A stretch of 64,000 nucleotides of DNA from positions 1 through 64,000 of the forward strand of contig CALAIL010000062.1 of the NCBI GenBank assembly GCA_937923255.1, given 5' to 3'. Within the stretch, counting starts at the first letter, position 1. Each line of letters opens with the position of its first letter. The stretch is from an uncultured Propionivibrio sp. Its GTDB lineage: Bacteria; Pseudomonadota; Gammaproteobacteria; Burkholderiales; Rhodocyclaceae. Of the stretch, positions 28,901 through 39,329 are shown in pieces. Position numbers and translations under genes: made by a program. The notes beneath the pieces are model-generated. The model made no database searches. It worked only from the letters and a program-made list of their open reading frames with translations, and was not told the DNA's origin.

Positions 28901-29506
28901 AGGTCTTTGCAGTGCCATCACAGACTGAAAAATGGGAATAAGGTATGGCCTATAAAGGGTTATTTCGCTAAAGAATGAGGCCCTGAGCATGAGTTTTGTC
29001 CATTATCGCCAGGCGTCTCGGGGAAAGCATGAAGTTTGTTCATGACTCCGGATTTTTTGTGGATGACAATTGTTGGGCGCCGAGCGCGCCGTATTCAGGA
29101 TGCCAGTCTCGGAAAACCAAAAAGCGCAACGGCTGCGGCGGGCGCCGCCTCAGGCTGTTTGCGGGTCTGGCGTCATTTTTCGTGCGCTGTAGCGCGGCGA
29201 TTTGTCTGCGCATTCACGCAACACTTGTTCAGGGCATTGTTCGTACCATCATGTCACACCGGCCGTTCGGCGCCCGTTCAACATCACTTTATGGCGGCTT
29301 TCGGAATAACGCTGAAACGGCGGCGCGGCGCATTGCAGACAGTACACAACCATGTACCTGGCATGCCAACATCGCCGGAGTATTTTCTGAAATTTGATTT
29401 CCGAGCCTGTCCGGAATTTGCGCCGGTGTTCAGACAAGCCGTCAGGCGCCTGCTGCCCGCCCTGCGGCGTTCTTGAACCTTTTCTTCAAGTCGCGAATAG
29501 CGCTGT
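28901..29506. other. Non-coding stretch before folP end
   Basis: No gene is supported here. Open frames on both strands are Arg/Cys-rich and look like chance frames in GC-rich DNA. In many betaproteobacteria glmM follows folP at this point; I see no trace of it. Confidence 0.5.
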
Positions 29507-30328
29507 TTACATTCCTTCCAGCGCCTGCCAAACAGCCAGCGCATCTCGCGTTTCGGCCACGTCATGAACACGCAGGATGCGTGCACCGTGTTGTGCTGCC
29601 AGTAACGCAGCGGCAATGCTGGCGGGCATGCGTTGCCCCACTTCGCGGCCGGTCATCGTTCCCAGCATTGATTTGCGCGACAGTCCGGCCAGCAAGGGTA
29701 GACCATCCACACTGAGTTCAGGCTGGCGGCGCAACAGCTCAAGATTATGCGCAAGCGTCTTGCCGAAGCCAAAACCCGGGTCAAGCACCAAGCGATCGTC
29801 GGCAATACCGGCCGCGCGCGCCGCAATAACGCGCTCTTCCAAAAACGCGCGCACCTCACCGACGACATCGCCGTAGACAGGCGCCTGCTGCATGGTCAGC
29901 GGTTCCCCCTGCATGTGCATCAGGCACACGGCGCAATCGCTGGCGGCGACGGCTTCCAGCGCACCGGGCATACGCAAGGCGTAAATATCGTTGATCATCG
30001 AGGCACCGGAGGCCAAAGCCGCGCGCATCACATCCGGTTTGTAGGTATCGACCGAAATCGGCACGCCGCAGTCGGCCAAGGCGTCCAGCACCGGCAGCAG
30101 GCGCGCCAGCTCGTCCGCGAGCGACACGGGCTGACAGCCCGGCCGCGATGATTCGGCGCCAATATCGAGCATGTCGGCGCCCGCCGTGATTTGCCGCCGG
30201 GCATGTTCGACGGCGCGTGCCGTATCGTTTGCCACGCCATCCCCGGAAAATGAATCCGGCGTCAGATTGACAATCCCCATGATCAGCGGGCGATTGAGTG
30301 AAAAAGAAAACCTGCCGCAACGCAACAT
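29507..30328 (-). CDS. folP: Dihydropteroate synthase FolP
   Basis: Joins pABA to dihydropterin pyrophosphate in folate synthesis; the sulfonamide target. Motifs: MGIVNLTPDSFSGDG, DIGAESSRPG (most enzymes have ESTRPG), SVDTYKP, LDPGFGFGKTLAHNL and the C-terminal RVHDVAETRDAL. Start chosen at 30328 because GAGG lies 6 nt upstream; the ATG at 30340 directly abuts a terminator T-run. ftsH lies upstream on the same strand as usual, but a strong terminator separates them. Confidence 0.93.
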   Translation of the reverse strand: MLRCGRFSFSLNRPLIMGIVNLTPDSFSGDGVANDTARAVEHARRQITAGADMLDIGAESSRPGCQPVSLADELARLLPVLDALADCGVPISVDTYKPDVMRAALASGASMINDIYALRMPGALEAVAASDCAVCLMHMQGEPLTMQQAPVYGDVVGEVRAFLEERVIAARAAGIADDRLVLDPGFGFGKTLAHNLELLRRQPELSVDGLPLLAGLSRKSMLGTMTGREVGQRMPASIAAALLAAQHGARILRVHDVAETRDALAVWQALEGM

Positions 30329-30340
30329 GCCAAACCTCAT

Positions 30341-30374
30341 TCAAAAAAGAAAACGGGAAAGCTACCTTTCCCGT
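30341..30374 (-). terminator. Rho-independent terminator between ftsH and folP
   Basis: On the minus strand ACGGGAAAG (30366-30374) pairs with CTTTCCCGT (30353-30361) around a 4-nt loop, and is followed by TTTCTTTTTT. The T-run ends only about 12 bases before the likely folP start. It either ends the rlmE-ftsH message or acts as an attenuator for folP. Confidence 0.88.
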
Positions 30375-30505
30375 GATGTATTTCAAGCATTCCGAATTTT
30401 CAGACTGATCGCGATTCTGCCCATGCCGCTTTTCGATGACACCCATCAGAACGATCACCATATAAGAAAGGGCAAGAACGTCCTGCGCGCCGGATATTCT
30501 CAGTC

Positions 30506-32389
30506 TCAGGCGGTGGCTTCCGTCGTAGGTGCGGCGTCGGGCGGCGGTGCTTTGGGCGACTCGGTGTTGGTATTTGTCTGCGATGGCTTGGGCGGGCGCG
30601 GCGTCCGTCCGGCCATGATGTCCTCGATCTGCTCGACGTCGATGGTTTCCCAGTCGAGCAGAGCCTGTGTCATCGCCTCGACTTTATCCCGATGCTCTTC
30701 CAGCAAATTCACGGCGCGACCGTACTGCTCATCGACAATGCGGCGGATTTCGGCATCGACTTTCTGCATCGTCGCTTCCGAAACATTTTTGTGCTGCGTC
30801 ACCGACCGGCCGAGGAATACCTCGTTTTCGTTCTCACCGTATACCATGACGCCCAGATCGGACATGCCATAGCGCGTCACCATGTCGCGCGCCATCTGCG
30901 TTGCACGCTCGAAGTCATTGGAAGCGCCGGTCGAAATATCATCGGCAAAAATTTCCTCGGCCGCACGACCGCCGAACAGCATACAAATCTGCGCCAGCAT
31001 CTGCTCGCGATAAAGGCTGAAGCGGTCGTGCTCGGGCAGCGACCAGGTTACGCCCAGCGCGCGGCCGCGCGGGATCACCGTGACTTTGTGCACCGGATCG
31101 CACCCCGGCAACAGCGAACCGATAATGGCATGACCGGATTCATGATAGGCGGTTTTCTTTTTGTCTTCGGGCGTAATGATCATCGACTTACGTTCGGCGC
31201 CCATGAAGATCTTGTCCTTGGCTTTTTCAAAATCCTCCATATCGACAAGGCGCTTGTTGCCGCGCGCGGCGAACAGCGCTGCCTCGTTGACCAGATTGGC
31301 CAGATCCGCGCCCGACATACCCGGTGTGCCGCGCGCCAGAATATCGGCCCTGACATCCGGCGCCAGCGGCACTTTGCGCATATGCACATTAAGAATCTGC
31401 TCGCGGCCGCGAATATCCGGCAGCGGCACGACGACCTGGCGGTCGAAGCGTCCGGGCCGCATCAAGGCCGGATCGAGTACATCCGGACGGTTCGTGGCAG
31501 CAATGACGATGATGCCGGTCTGCCCCTCAAAGCCGTCCATCTCGACGAGCATCTGGTTCAGCGTCTGTTCACGCTCATCATTACCGCCGCCCAGTCCCGC
31601 ACCGCGATGGCGGCCGACGGCATCCAGTTCGTCAATGAAGATAATGCATGGCGCGTGCTTTTTGGCGTTCTCGAACATATCGCGTACACGCGCGGCGCCA
31701 ACGCCGACGAACATTTCGACGAAATCGGAACCGGAAATTGAGAAAAACGGGACTTTCGCCTCACCGGCAATTGCCTTGGCCAGCAGCGTCTTGCCCGTCC
31801 CCGGGCTACCGACAAGCAGCACGCCTTTGGGGATGCGGCCGCCGAGCTTCTGGAACTTGGACGGATCGCGCAGAAAATCGACCAGCTCCGAGACTTCTTC
31901 CTTGGCTTCATCACACCCGGCGACATCGGCAAAGGTCACGCTATTGTTTGAGCCGTCGAGCAGGCGCGCCTTGCTTTTACCGAAGGAGAAGGCGCCGCCC
32001 TTGCCGCCGCCCTGCATCTGGCGCATGAAGAACACCCAAACACCAATCAAAAGCAGCATGGGGAACCAGCTGACAAACACGCTCACCAGGAAGGATTGCT
32101 CTTCCTCCGGCCGCGCCTCAACCTTGACGCCGTTCTTGAGCATGTCCGACACCATCCACAAATCCGCCGGCGCATAGGAAGTCACCTTGCGGCCGTCGTT
32201 TAGCGTCCCCTTGAGGGTGCGTCCTTCAATGACGACCTTGCTGACGTTGCCATTGGCAACCTCGCCCATGAATTGCGAATATTCCATCGACGGCTGCGGC
32301 GTCTGGCGCGTATTGAACTGATTGAACACCGTCATCAGCACAACGCCGATCACCAGCCAGACCGCCATATTCTTGAACATGTTATTCAA
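30506..32389 (-). CDS. ftsH: ATP-dependent zinc metalloprotease FtsH
   Basis: Membrane-anchored AAA+ protease for quality control of membrane proteins and turnover of regulators. Two N-terminal membrane segments (about 7-25 and 102-122) flank the periplasmic part. Then come Walker A GSPGTGKT, Walker [21 protein letters not shown] (second region of homology) and the zinc site HESGHA. The C-terminus is Pro/Thr-rich ([20 protein letters not shown]). The start is probably TTG at 32389 with GAGG 6-7 nt upstream; an in-frame ATG at 32380 is the alternative. Downstream of rlmE as is standard. Confidence 0.97.
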   Translation of the reverse strand: MNNMFKNMAVWLVIGVVLMTVFNQFNTRQTPQPSMEYSQFMGEVANGNVSKVVIEGRTLKGTLNDGRKVTSYAPADLWMVSDMLKNGVKVEARPEEEQSFLVSVFVSWFPMLLLIGVWVFFMRQMQGGGKGGAFSFGKSKARLLDGSNNSVTFADVAGCDEAKEEVSELVDFLRDPSKFQKLGGRIPKGVLLVGSPGTGKTLLAKAIAGEAKVPFFSISGSDFVEMFVGVGAARVRDMFENAKKHAPCIIFIDELDAVGRHRGAGLGGGNDEREQTLNQMLVEMDGFEGQTGIIVIAATNRPDVLDPALMRPGRFDRQVVVPLPDIRGREQILNVHMRKVPLAPDVRADILARGTPGMSGADLANLVNEAALFAARGNKRLVDMEDFEKAKDKIFMGAERKSMIITPEDKKKTAYHESGHAIIGSLLPGCDPVHKVTVIPRGRALGVTWSLPEHDRFSLYREQMLAQICMLFGGRAAEEIFADDISTGASNDFERATQMARDMVTRYGMSDLGVMVYGENENEVFLGRSVTQHKNVSEATMQKVDAEIRRIVDEQYGRAVNLLEEHRDKVEAMTQALLDWETIDVEQIEDIMAGRTPRPPKPSQTNTNTESPKAPPPDAAPTTEATA

Positions 32390-32488
32390 AGCGTAACCTC
32401 ATGCGTATCACTTCCATCGAACGGGAAGCAGTATGTTGGATTGTATAACGTCCTTGCCTTTTTGACAGATCTGGCATTCGCTTTCGTT

Positions 32489-33133
32489 TCAACCGTTTTC
32501 AAGCCGTTTTTCCTCCGTCTTCAGCCCCTTCCCGAGCAGGTACACTTCGGCGCTCCGATCGCGTGAGGCTTCCGGTTTGCGCGTCATTACGCTGCGGAAG
32601 TGCTCACGCATGGCACGCACAAAATCCTCGTAACCGTAGCCCTGAAACACTTTGATCAGAAACGAGCCATCCATTTTCAGCCAGCAGCGGGCAAAATCCA
32701 GCGCCATTTCGGCCAAATCCATCATGCGCGCCTGGTCGGCGACGGCAATACCTGAAATATTGGGTGCCATGTCGGAAAGAACAAGCCCTGCTCGTTCGCC
32801 GGCAAGCAAAGTTTCAAGCCGCGCCAGCGTTTCGGCATCGCCAAAGTCACCGCGAATGAAATCAACGCCGGTTAGCGGCGCCATCTCCAGCAGATCGAGC
32901 GCGACGATACGCCCGTTCCCCCGCAGGCGCTGGACCGCAAGCTGCGACCAACCGCCGGGCGCTGCGCCAAGATCGACGATAGTTTCACCCGGGCGGATCA
33001 AATGATCGCGGTCATCAATCTCCATCAGCTTGAACACGGCACGAGAACGCCAACCTTCCGCCTTGGCGCGCTGCACGAAAACGTCAGTGACGTGTTCATG
33101 CATCCATGCCTTGCCGCTTTTCGTCCGCTTCAT
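32489..33133 (-). CDS. rlmE: 23S rRNA (uridine2552-2'-O)-methyltransferase RlmE
   Basis: FtsJ/RrmJ family methyltransferase acting on the assembled 50S subunit. The SAM motif VDLGAAPGGWSQLA and the catalytic tetrad regions (K in RAVFKLMEID, D in LVLSDMAPNISG, K in GSFLIKVFQG) are visible. Length 214 aa. It is divergent from yhbY with about 108 bp between starts, and lies 100 bp upstream of ftsH. Confidence 0.95.
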   Translation of the reverse strand: MKRTKSGKAWMHEHVTDVFVQRAKAEGWRSRAVFKLMEIDDRDHLIRPGETIVDLGAAPGGWSQLAVQRLRGNGRIVALDLLEMAPLTGVDFIRGDFGDAETLARLETLLAGERAGLVLSDMAPNISGIAVADQARMMDLAEMALDFARCWLKMDGSFLIKVFQGYGYEDFVRAMREHFRSVMTRKPEASRDRSAEVYLLGKGLKTEEKRLENG

Positions 33134-33241
33134 CGTACAAACCCGTTAGAATCCATTTTTCAGCGTTTCACGTTTCACTTTTTTCACGTCTCCCGACGTT
33201 TTCATCCCACCCAGCAACACCACGCAAACACCCGACACCGA

Positions 33242-33604
33242 ATGCCCACACTCGAAATCAATGCGGAACAACGCCGCGCGCTACGCGCCCGCGCCCACGG
33301 ACTGGCGCCCGTCGTCGCCATCAGCCAGAACGGTTTATCCGAGGCCGTTCTGCGGGAAATTGCCCGCAGCCTCGACAGCCACGAACTGATCAAAATCCGC
33401 GTATTCAACGATAACCGCGCAGAACGCGACGCCTATTTGGCGGCGATCTGCGCACAGCTCAATGCCGCGCCGGTACAGCACATCGGCAAACTGCTCGTCG
33501 TTTGGCGGCCTGCGCCAGATGACGAAAAGAATCCCATATCGGCGCAACGGCGTTCCACGCGCCGCCGCAGTGCCCCTCGCAAAACAAAGCGCAGCTATCA
33601 ATGA
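33242..33604 (+). CDS. yhbY: Ribosome assembly RNA-binding protein YhbY (CRM domain)
   Basis: A 120-residue protein starting MPTLEINAEQRRALRARAHG, with the CRM-domain loop GLSEAVLREIARSLDSHELI and KIRVFNDNRAERDA. The C-terminal tail is Arg/Lys-rich (RRSTRRRSAPRKTKRSYQ), suited to RNA binding. The start at 33242 is set by the family N-terminus. Divergent from rlmE and convergent with greA, the conserved arrangement. Confidence 0.93.
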   Translation: MPTLEINAEQRRALRARAHGLAPVVAISQNGLSEAVLREIARSLDSHELIKIRVFNDNRAERDAYLAAICAQLNAAPVQHIGKLLVVWRPAPDDEKNPISAQRRSTRRRSAPRKTKRSYQ

Positions 33605-33671
33605 GGGGGCAACGACTACCGCGTCGTGCCTGAACCTCGGTATTTCGCAATACCTGTTCTTGCCAGGCAGA

Positions 33672-34148
33672 CTACTCGTAACGAACGTCCAGCAATTCGT
33701 ATTCGCGTAAGCCGCCCGGCGCCTGCACCTGGGCAATATCGCCGACGAATTTGCCGATCAATGCGCGGGCGATCGGCGAGTTGATCGAAATCTTGCCGGC
33801 CTTGATGTCCGCCTCATCCTCGCCCACGATCTGATAGGTCGCCTGCTCGCCGGAATCCTGATCCTCAACATCGACCGTCGCCCCGAAAACACAGCGACCC
33901 TCAGCATCCAGCAAGGCCGGATCGATGATCTGCGCGCGCGCCAGTTTGGACTCGATTTCCGCAATCCGCCCTTCGATGAACCCCTGACGTTCCTTGGCGG
34001 CATCGTACTCGGCATTTTCGGACAGATCGCCGTACGAACGCGCCTCGGCAATTGCCGCAATCACATTCGGCCGATCAACGGTCTTAAGCCGATGCAGTTC
34101 GACCCGAAGCTGCTCGGCACCGCGCAAGGTCAATGGAGTTTTACTCAT
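33672..34148 (-). CDS. greA: Transcription elongation factor GreA
   Basis: Stimulates transcript cleavage by backtracked RNA polymerase. Two domains: an N-terminal coiled coil ([20 protein letters not shown] to [10 protein letters not shown]) with the acidic tip near [16 protein letters not shown], and a C-terminal FKBP-like domain ending in [12 protein letters not shown]. Length 158 aa. The ATG at 34148 matches the family; 13 upstream in-frame codons fall in a terminator region. Separated from carB by a terminator. Confidence 0.95.
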   Translation of the reverse strand: MSKTPLTLRGAEQLRVELHRLKTVDRPNVIAAIAEARSYGDLSENAEYDAAKERQGFIEGRIAEIESKLARAQIIDPALLDAEGRCVFGATVDVEDQDSGEQATYQIVGEDEADIKAGKISINSPIARALIGKFVGDIAQVQAPGGLREYELLDVRYE

Positions 34149-34160
34149 AGATCTTTCATC

Positions 34161-34202
34161 CAAAAAGCAAACTGCCGGTCCGCGCACGGCGGAAACCGGC
34201 AG
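34161..34202 (-). terminator. Rho-independent terminator between carB and greA
   Basis: On the minus strand CTGCCGGT (34195-34202) pairs with ACCGGCAG (34172-34179), with further CCGC/GCGG pairing inside, followed by TTTGCTTTTT. It lies just after the carB stop at 34215. Confidence 0.85.
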
Positions 34203-34214
34203 CCGGGCTGTTAA

Positions 34215-37200
34215 TCAAACGATCTGCGCGTGCAGATCCTGGAGAGAATAAATCGTCAGGCCGCCGCCATTCTTGATTCCTTCCGCCGCCGCCTCGGCGC
34301 CCCAGATCGTCGTATACAGCGTCACCTTGGCCGCCTGCGCCGAAACGCGGATAACGCGCGAATCACTGATCGCCTTGCGCTTCTCCTCGACGGTATTGAT
34401 GATCAGGGCAATCTCGTCGTTCTTGATCATGTCGGCAATGTGCGGCCGCCCTTCCGTCACCTTGTTGACCGTCGTGACCGGTATGCCCGCCGCTGCAATC
34501 GCCGCCGCCGTGCCGCGCGTAGCCAGCAGCTGGAAGCCGCTTGCATGCAGATCGCGCGCCACGTCCACCGCTTTCTCCTTGTCGGAATCCCTGACGCTGA
34601 TGAACGCCTTACCCTGATCCGGCAGGCGCACATGGGTCGCCAGCTGGCTTTTGACGAAGGCTTCCGCAAAGGTTTTGCCGACGCCCATCACCTCGCCGGT
34701 CGACTTCATCTCCGGGCCAAGAATGGTATCGACCCCAGGGAATTTGTTGAACGGGAAAACGGCTTCCTTGACCGAAAAATACGGAGGGATCACCTCGTGC
34801 ACGACACCTTGTTCGGCCAGCGATCTGCCCGCCATGCAACGCGCGGCAACCTTGGCCAGCGGCAACCCCGTTGCCTTGGAAACGAACGGCACGGTACGCG
34901 AAGCGCGCGGATTGACTTCAAGCACATAAACCGTTTCGCCCTGAATGGCGAACTGGACGTTCATCAATCCGCATACATTCAGCCCCTTGGCCATCAGCCG
35001 GGTCTGACGGCGCAGCTCATCCTGGATTTCCGGCGACAGTGAATAGGGCGGCAACGAACAGGCCGAATCGCCCGAATGCACCCCCGCCTGTTCGATATGC
35101 TCCATGACGCCACCGATGATGACTTCTTTTCCGTCGGAAAGCGCGTCAACATCGACTTCCACAGCATTATTGAGGAAGTGGTCGAGCAGAACCGGTGAAT
35201 CGTTCGACACCTTGACGGCCTCGCGCATATAGCGCTCCAGATCGCGCGGTTCATGCACGATTTCCATGGCGCGCCCGCCCAGCACATAGGAGGGGCGGAC
35301 AACGAGCGGATAACCGATTTCCCCGGCCAGACGCAAGGCGTCCGCCTCGGTGCGCGCCGTGCGGTTAGGCGGTTGTTTCAAGCCAAGATCATTGAGCAGC
35401 TGCTGAAAGCGTTCGCGGTCTTCCGCCGCATCGATCATATCCGGCGACGTGCCGATGATTGGCACCCCGTTGGCCTCAAGATCACGCGCCAGTTTGAGCG
35501 GTGTCTGCCCGCCAAACTGGACGATGACGCCCGTCGGCTTTTCGATAGCGACGATTTCGAGCACATCCTCCAGCGTCAGCGGTTCAAAATACAAGCGGTC
35601 CGACGTATCGTAGTCAGTCGATACCGTTTCCGGATTGCAGTTGACCATGATCGTTTCGTAGCCATCCTCGCGCATGGCCAGCGCCGCATGTACGCAGCAG
35701 TAATCGAACTCGATCCCTTGACCGATACGGTTCGGCCCGCCGCCAAGCACCATGATTTTCTTTCGGTGACTCGGCATGGCCTCGCACTCATCTTCATAAG
35801 TCGAGTACATATAGGCGGTGCTCGTCGCAAATTCGGCCGCGCAGGTATCGACGCGCTTATAGACCGGACGGATGCCCAGCAGGTGGCGGCGCGCCCGCAC
35901 CTGCCCTTCGCTCGTATGCAGCAGACGCGCCAGGCGGCGGTCGGAAAACCCTTTGCGCTTGAGTTCACGCAGCGTCGGGGCGTCGATGTCGTTGAGCTTC
36001 ATGTCGTCAAGCAACATCTCCATGCGCACGATGTCCTCAATCTGCGCCAGGAACCACGGATCGATATGCGTGAGCTGATGCACTTCATCGAGGGTAAAGC
36101 CGTTTTCAAAGGCATCGCCCACGTACCAGATGCGCTCCGGCCCCGGCTCGCCCAGCTCTTTCTCCAGTTCCTCGCGGTCGGTCGTATGCTGGTTCATGCC
36201 ATCGACGCCGACCTCCAGTCCGCGCAGGGCTTTCTGGAAGGCTTCCTGGAACGTGCGGCCAATGGCCATGACTTCGCCGACGGACTTCATCTGCGTACCC
36301 AGACGCGAATTGGCCGTCGGGAATTTCTCGAAAGCAAAACGCGGCACCTTGATGACGACATAGTCGATCGCCGGCTCAAACGAGGCCGGCGTCTTGCCGC
36401 CGGTGATTTCATTGGCCAGTTCGTCGAGCGTATAACCGACCGCCAGCTTGGTCGCTATTTTGGCGATGGGGAAGCCTGTCGCCTTGGAGGCCAGCGCTGA
36501 AGAGCGCGAAACGCGCGGATTCATTTCGATGACGATGATGCGCCCGTCCTTCGGGCTGACAGCGAACTGCACGTTTGAACCGCCGGTATCGACGCCGATC
36601 TCGCGCAGGATGGCGATTGAGGCGTTGCGGATGAGCTGGTATTCCTTGTCGGTCAGCGTCTGCGCCGGCGCGACGGTGATCGAGTCGCCGGTATGCACGC
36701 CCATCGGGTCGAGGTTTTCGATCGAGCAGACGATAATGCAGTTGTCCTTCTTGTCGCGCACCACCTCCATCTCAATTTCTTTCCAGCCGATCAGAGATTC
36801 CTCGATCAGCAGCTCGTGCGCCGGGCTGGCCTCAAAACCGCGTTTGCAAACCGCCAGAAACTCCTCCTGGTTGTAGGCAATCCCGCCACCCGTCCCGCCG
36901 AGCGTAAAAGAAGGGCGAATGATCACGGGGAAACCGATTGTCGCCTGGATTTCCTGCGCCTCGGCCATCGAGTGGGCAACACCGGAACGCGCCGACTCCA
37001 GGCCGATGTTCGTCATCGCCGCCTTGAATTTCTGGCGATCCTCAGCTTTTTCGATGGCATCGGCGCGGGCGCCGATCATTTCGACGCCATATTTTTCCAG
37101 CACGCCGTGGCGGGCCAGATCCAGAGCGCAATTGAGCGCTGTCTGCCCGCCCATCGTCGGCAGCAGCGCATCGGGGCGCTCCTTTTCGATGATTTTTTCC

Positions 37201-37421
37201 AGAACCTGCCAAGTAATCGGCTCGATGTAGGTCGCATCGGCCATTTCCGGGTCGGTCATGATCGTCGCCGGGTTGGAATTGACGAGGATGACGCGATAGC
37301 CCTCCTCGCGCAGCGCCTTGCACGCCTGCACGCCAGAGTAGTCGAATTCGCACGCCTGGCCGATGACGATGGGGCCGGCGCCGATAATAAGGATGGATTG
37401 AAGGTCGGTTCTTTTAGGCAT
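34215..37421 (-). CDS. carB: Carbamoyl-phosphate synthase large subunit CarB
   Basis: Ammonia-using, two-ATP-grasp subunit that makes carbamoyl phosphate for arginine and pyrimidines. The N-terminal [20 protein letters not shown] and the mid-protein [20 protein letters not shown] show the two homologous halves. The allosteric MGS-like domain is at the end ([18 protein letters not shown]). Length 1068 aa is canonical. It is separated from carA by a small unknown gene rather than lying next to it. Confidence 0.97.
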   Translation of the reverse strand: MPKRTDLQSILIIGAGPIVIGQACEFDYSGVQACKALREEGYRVILVNSNPATIMTDPEMADATYIEPITWQVLEKIIEKERPDALLPTMGGQTALNCALDLARHGVLEKYGVEMIGARADAIEKAEDRQKFKAAMTNIGLESARSGVAHSMAEAQEIQATIGFPVIIRPSFTLGGTGGGIAYNQEEFLAVCKRGFEASPAHELLIEESLIGWKEIEMEVVRDKKDNCIIVCSIENLDPMGVHTGDSITVAPAQTLTDKEYQLIRNASIAILREIGVDTGGSNVQFAVSPKDGRIIVIEMNPRVSRSSALASKATGFPIAKIATKLAVGYTLDELANEITGGKTPASFEPAIDYVVIKVPRFAFEKFPTANSRLGTQMKSVGEVMAIGRTFQEAFQKALRGLEVGVDGMNQHTTDREELEKELGEPGPERIWYVGDAFENGFTLDEVHQLTHIDPWFLAQIEDIVRMEMLLDDMKLNDIDAPTLRELKRKGFSDRRLARLLHTSEGQVRARRHLLGIRPVYKRVDTCAAEFATSTAYMYSTYEDECEAMPSHRKKIMVLGGGPNRIGQGIEFDYCCVHAALAMREDGYETIMVNCNPETVSTDYDTSDRLYFEPLTLEDVLEIVAIEKPTGVIVQFGGQTPLKLARDLEANGVPIIGTSPDMIDAAEDRERFQQLLNDLGLKQPPNRTARTEADALRLAGEIGYPLVVRPSYVLGGRAMEIVHEPRDLERYMREAVKVSNDSPVLLDHFLNNAVEVDVDALSDGKEVIIGGVMEHIEQAGVHSGDSACSLPPYSLSPEIQDELRRQTRLMAKGLNVCGLMNVQFAIQGETVYVLEVNPRASRTVPFVSKATGLPLAKVAARCMAGRSLAEQGVVHEVIPPYFSVKEAVFPFNKFPGVDTILGPEMKSTGEVMGVGKTFAEAFVKSQLATHVRLPDQGKAFISVRDSDKEKAVDVARDLHASGFQLLATRGTAAAIAAAGIPVTTVNKVTEGRPHIADMIKNDEIALIINTVEEKRKAISDSRVIRVSAQAAKVTLYTTIWGAEAAAEGIKNGGGLTIYSLQDLHAQIV

Positions 37422-37644
37422 CGTTCTGGATTTTGAAAAGCGGTGGCACGCACCGCGTCAAGTCAGTCAAACAGTTACTCACACCACAAACATCTGAAAA
37501 CCGTCAGCCGCCGCGCGCTGAACATGGCGGACGATCATGGGCATACGGAAAGGACGCCGCCGCTGCATCGGCGGCAAGAAGCCGGCACGAGATGAACATC
37601 GCGCGACATCGCGCCACCTCATGCCCCATCATCCCCTTCCGGCA

Positions 37645-38007
37645 TCATTCATGCCGGTTACGGTCGAGTTTGTCGATCAGCGCCTGCGCACGTTCCGGCG
37701 GCATGTTTTTCTGCATCAGCTGTAACAGGCCGTCCCCTTCGACGATAGGGCGCAGCACTTCGATTTCGGCCTCGTAAAACTTTACATCCCAGGCCGCCAG
37801 TTCATTGTTGAACGTTTCATCGTCCCAGGTCTTGCCTTTCGCCAGCAGGGTAATCAGCGGCATGGCCTTGTTTTCGATAAAGGCTTTTTTGTACGGCTTT
37901 TGCGCCCAGCGGCTGGCAAACCATTCCCGATATTGCGGCGCCAGCGTCAACATGCGCTTGGCAATGGCTTTTTCCAACGGTGCCTGGGGAAATTTGTAGA
38001 GTTTCAT
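37645..38007 (-). CDS. Hypothetical protein between carA and carB
   Basis: A 120-residue soluble, charged protein (KLYKFPQAPLEKAIAKRMLT start, NMPPERAQALIDKLDRNRHE end) that I do not recognise. No signal peptide or membrane segment. It lies about 40 bp after carA and about 220 bp before carB, same strand. Its composition looks like a real protein rather than a shadow frame: balanced charges, many hydrophobic positions and no Arg/Cys excess. Confidence 0.7.
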   Translation of the reverse strand: MKLYKFPQAPLEKAIAKRMLTLAPQYREWFASRWAQKPYKKAFIENKAMPLITLLAKGKTWDDETFNNELAAWDVKFYEAEIEVLRPIVEGDGLLQLMQKNMPPERAQALIDKLDRNRHE

Positions 38008-38046
38008 GACCGTATTCCTTACTTGAGGGATATCACACTATTCACA

Positions 38047-39192
38047 CTATTTTGCGGGCGCGGCCGCCATCTTTTCGATGAAACGATCGAACAGGTCGGC
38101 GACGTCGTGCGGCCCGGAACTGGCTTCCGGATGCCCCTGAAACGAGAAGGCGGGCGCATCGGTACGCTCGATCCCCTGCAACGAGCCGTCGAAAAGGGAA
38201 ATATGCGTCGGCTTCAGCCCATCCGGCAAGGTCTCCGGATCGACGGTAAAGCCGTGGTTCTGGCTGGTAATCATCACCTTGCCGGTACTCAGATCCTGCA
38301 CCGGGTGGTTGGTGCCGTGATGACCGAACTTCATCTTCACCGTCCTGGCGCCGGAGGCCAGCGCCAGCAACTGATGCCCGAGGCAGATGCCGAACATCGG
38401 GATTTTCGCCGCCAACAGCTCGCGGATCGCATCGACGGCATAAGCGCACGGCTCGGGATCGCCCGGCCCATTGGAGAGAAACACGCCGTCCGGCCGGTAT
38501 TTCAGCACCTCCGCAGCTGGCGTCTGCGCCGGCACGACCGTCAGCCGGCAGCCGCGCTGCGTCAATAGACGCAGGATGTTGCGCTTGACGCCAAAATCAT
38601 AGGCCACGACATGGAACTTCGCCTCGCCCGCGGGCTGGTAGCCTTCCAGGCTCCAGGTGCCGCCGTCGCGCCATTCATAGGGCGCTTCGGTACTGACGAC
38701 CCTGGCCAGATCCATACCAGCCAGGCCAGGAAAAGCGCGCGCTTCCGAGAGCGCTTTGGCCTCATCGATCTCGCCGGCCATCAAACAGCCGGCCTGCGCC
38801 CCCTTGTCGCGCAACAGCCGGGTCAGCTGCCGCGTATCAATGCCGGCAATGGCGACCACGCCAAAGCGTTTGAGAAAATCCGGCAATGACTCCTGCATGC
38901 GCCAGTTTTCGGCGCGCAACGGCAGATCGCGGATAACGAGGCCGGCGGCAAAGCACGAGGGAGACTCAAAATCCTCGTCATTACAACCGGTATTGCCGAT
39001 ATGCGGATAGGTCAGCGTCACGATCTGCCGGCAATACGAGGCATCGGTCAGAATTTCCTGATAACCGCTCATGGCCGTATTGAAGACGACCTCGCCAACC
39101 GCAAGGCCCTCCGCGCCGACGGCATAGCCGCGAAAAACCGTTCCATCGGCCAGCGCCAGAATCGCCGGGGGGAAAGAGGGTAACAAAGACAC
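38047..39192 (-). CDS. carA: Carbamoyl-phosphate synthase small subunit CarA
   Basis: Class I glutamine amidotransferase that feeds ammonia to CarB. The nucleophile Cys lies in [12 protein letters not shown] and the His/Glu pair in [16 protein letters not shown]-terminal domain [20 protein letters not shown], ending [14 protein letters not shown]. The start is GTG at 39192 ([11 protein letters not shown]), 6 nt after GGAG. The open frame continues upstream without conservation. Its upstream region is the large repeat block. Confidence 0.95.
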   Translation of the reverse strand: MSLLPSFPPAILALADGTVFRGYAVGAEGLAVGEVVFNTAMSGYQEILTDASYCRQIVTLTYPHIGNTGCNDEDFESPSCFAAGLVIRDLPLRAENWRMQESLPDFLKRFGVVAIAGIDTRQLTRLLRDKGAQAGCLMAGEIDEAKALSEARAFPGLAGMDLARVVSTEAPYEWRDGGTWSLEGYQPAGEAKFHVVAYDFGVKRNILRLLTQRGCRLTVVPAQTPAAEVLKYRPDGVFLSNGPGDPEPCAYAVDAIRELLAAKIPMFGICLGHQLLALASGARTVKMKFGHHGTNHPVQDLSTGKVMITSQNHGFTVDPETLPDGLKPTHISLFDGSLQGIERTDAPAFSFQGHPEASSGPHDVADLFDRFIEKMAAAPAK

Positions 39193-39329
39193 GAAAATCT
39201 CCAGTTCCGTCGCTTGGATGTGCCGCTCGGAGCACAACTCGGATATGCAAAGCGGGATCGACACACGCCAATCCCGCCGGCTTTGCGAAAGCGAGAGGAT
39301 TATAGCCGCGCCCCGCACGGGCGGCAATT

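Noticed and set aside
28257..28941. Two overlapping plus-strand frames of 138-169 codons
   Set aside because: They run through the 40-bp repeats and have Pro/Arg/Ser-rich repeat-derived sequence, no family match.
28901..29506. glmM remnant downstream of folP
   Set aside because: Order would predict it, but no phosphoglucosamine mutase motif can be read in any frame.
30692..31741. 349-codon plus-strand open frame over ftsH
   Set aside because: Antisense shadow of the clear ftsH gene.
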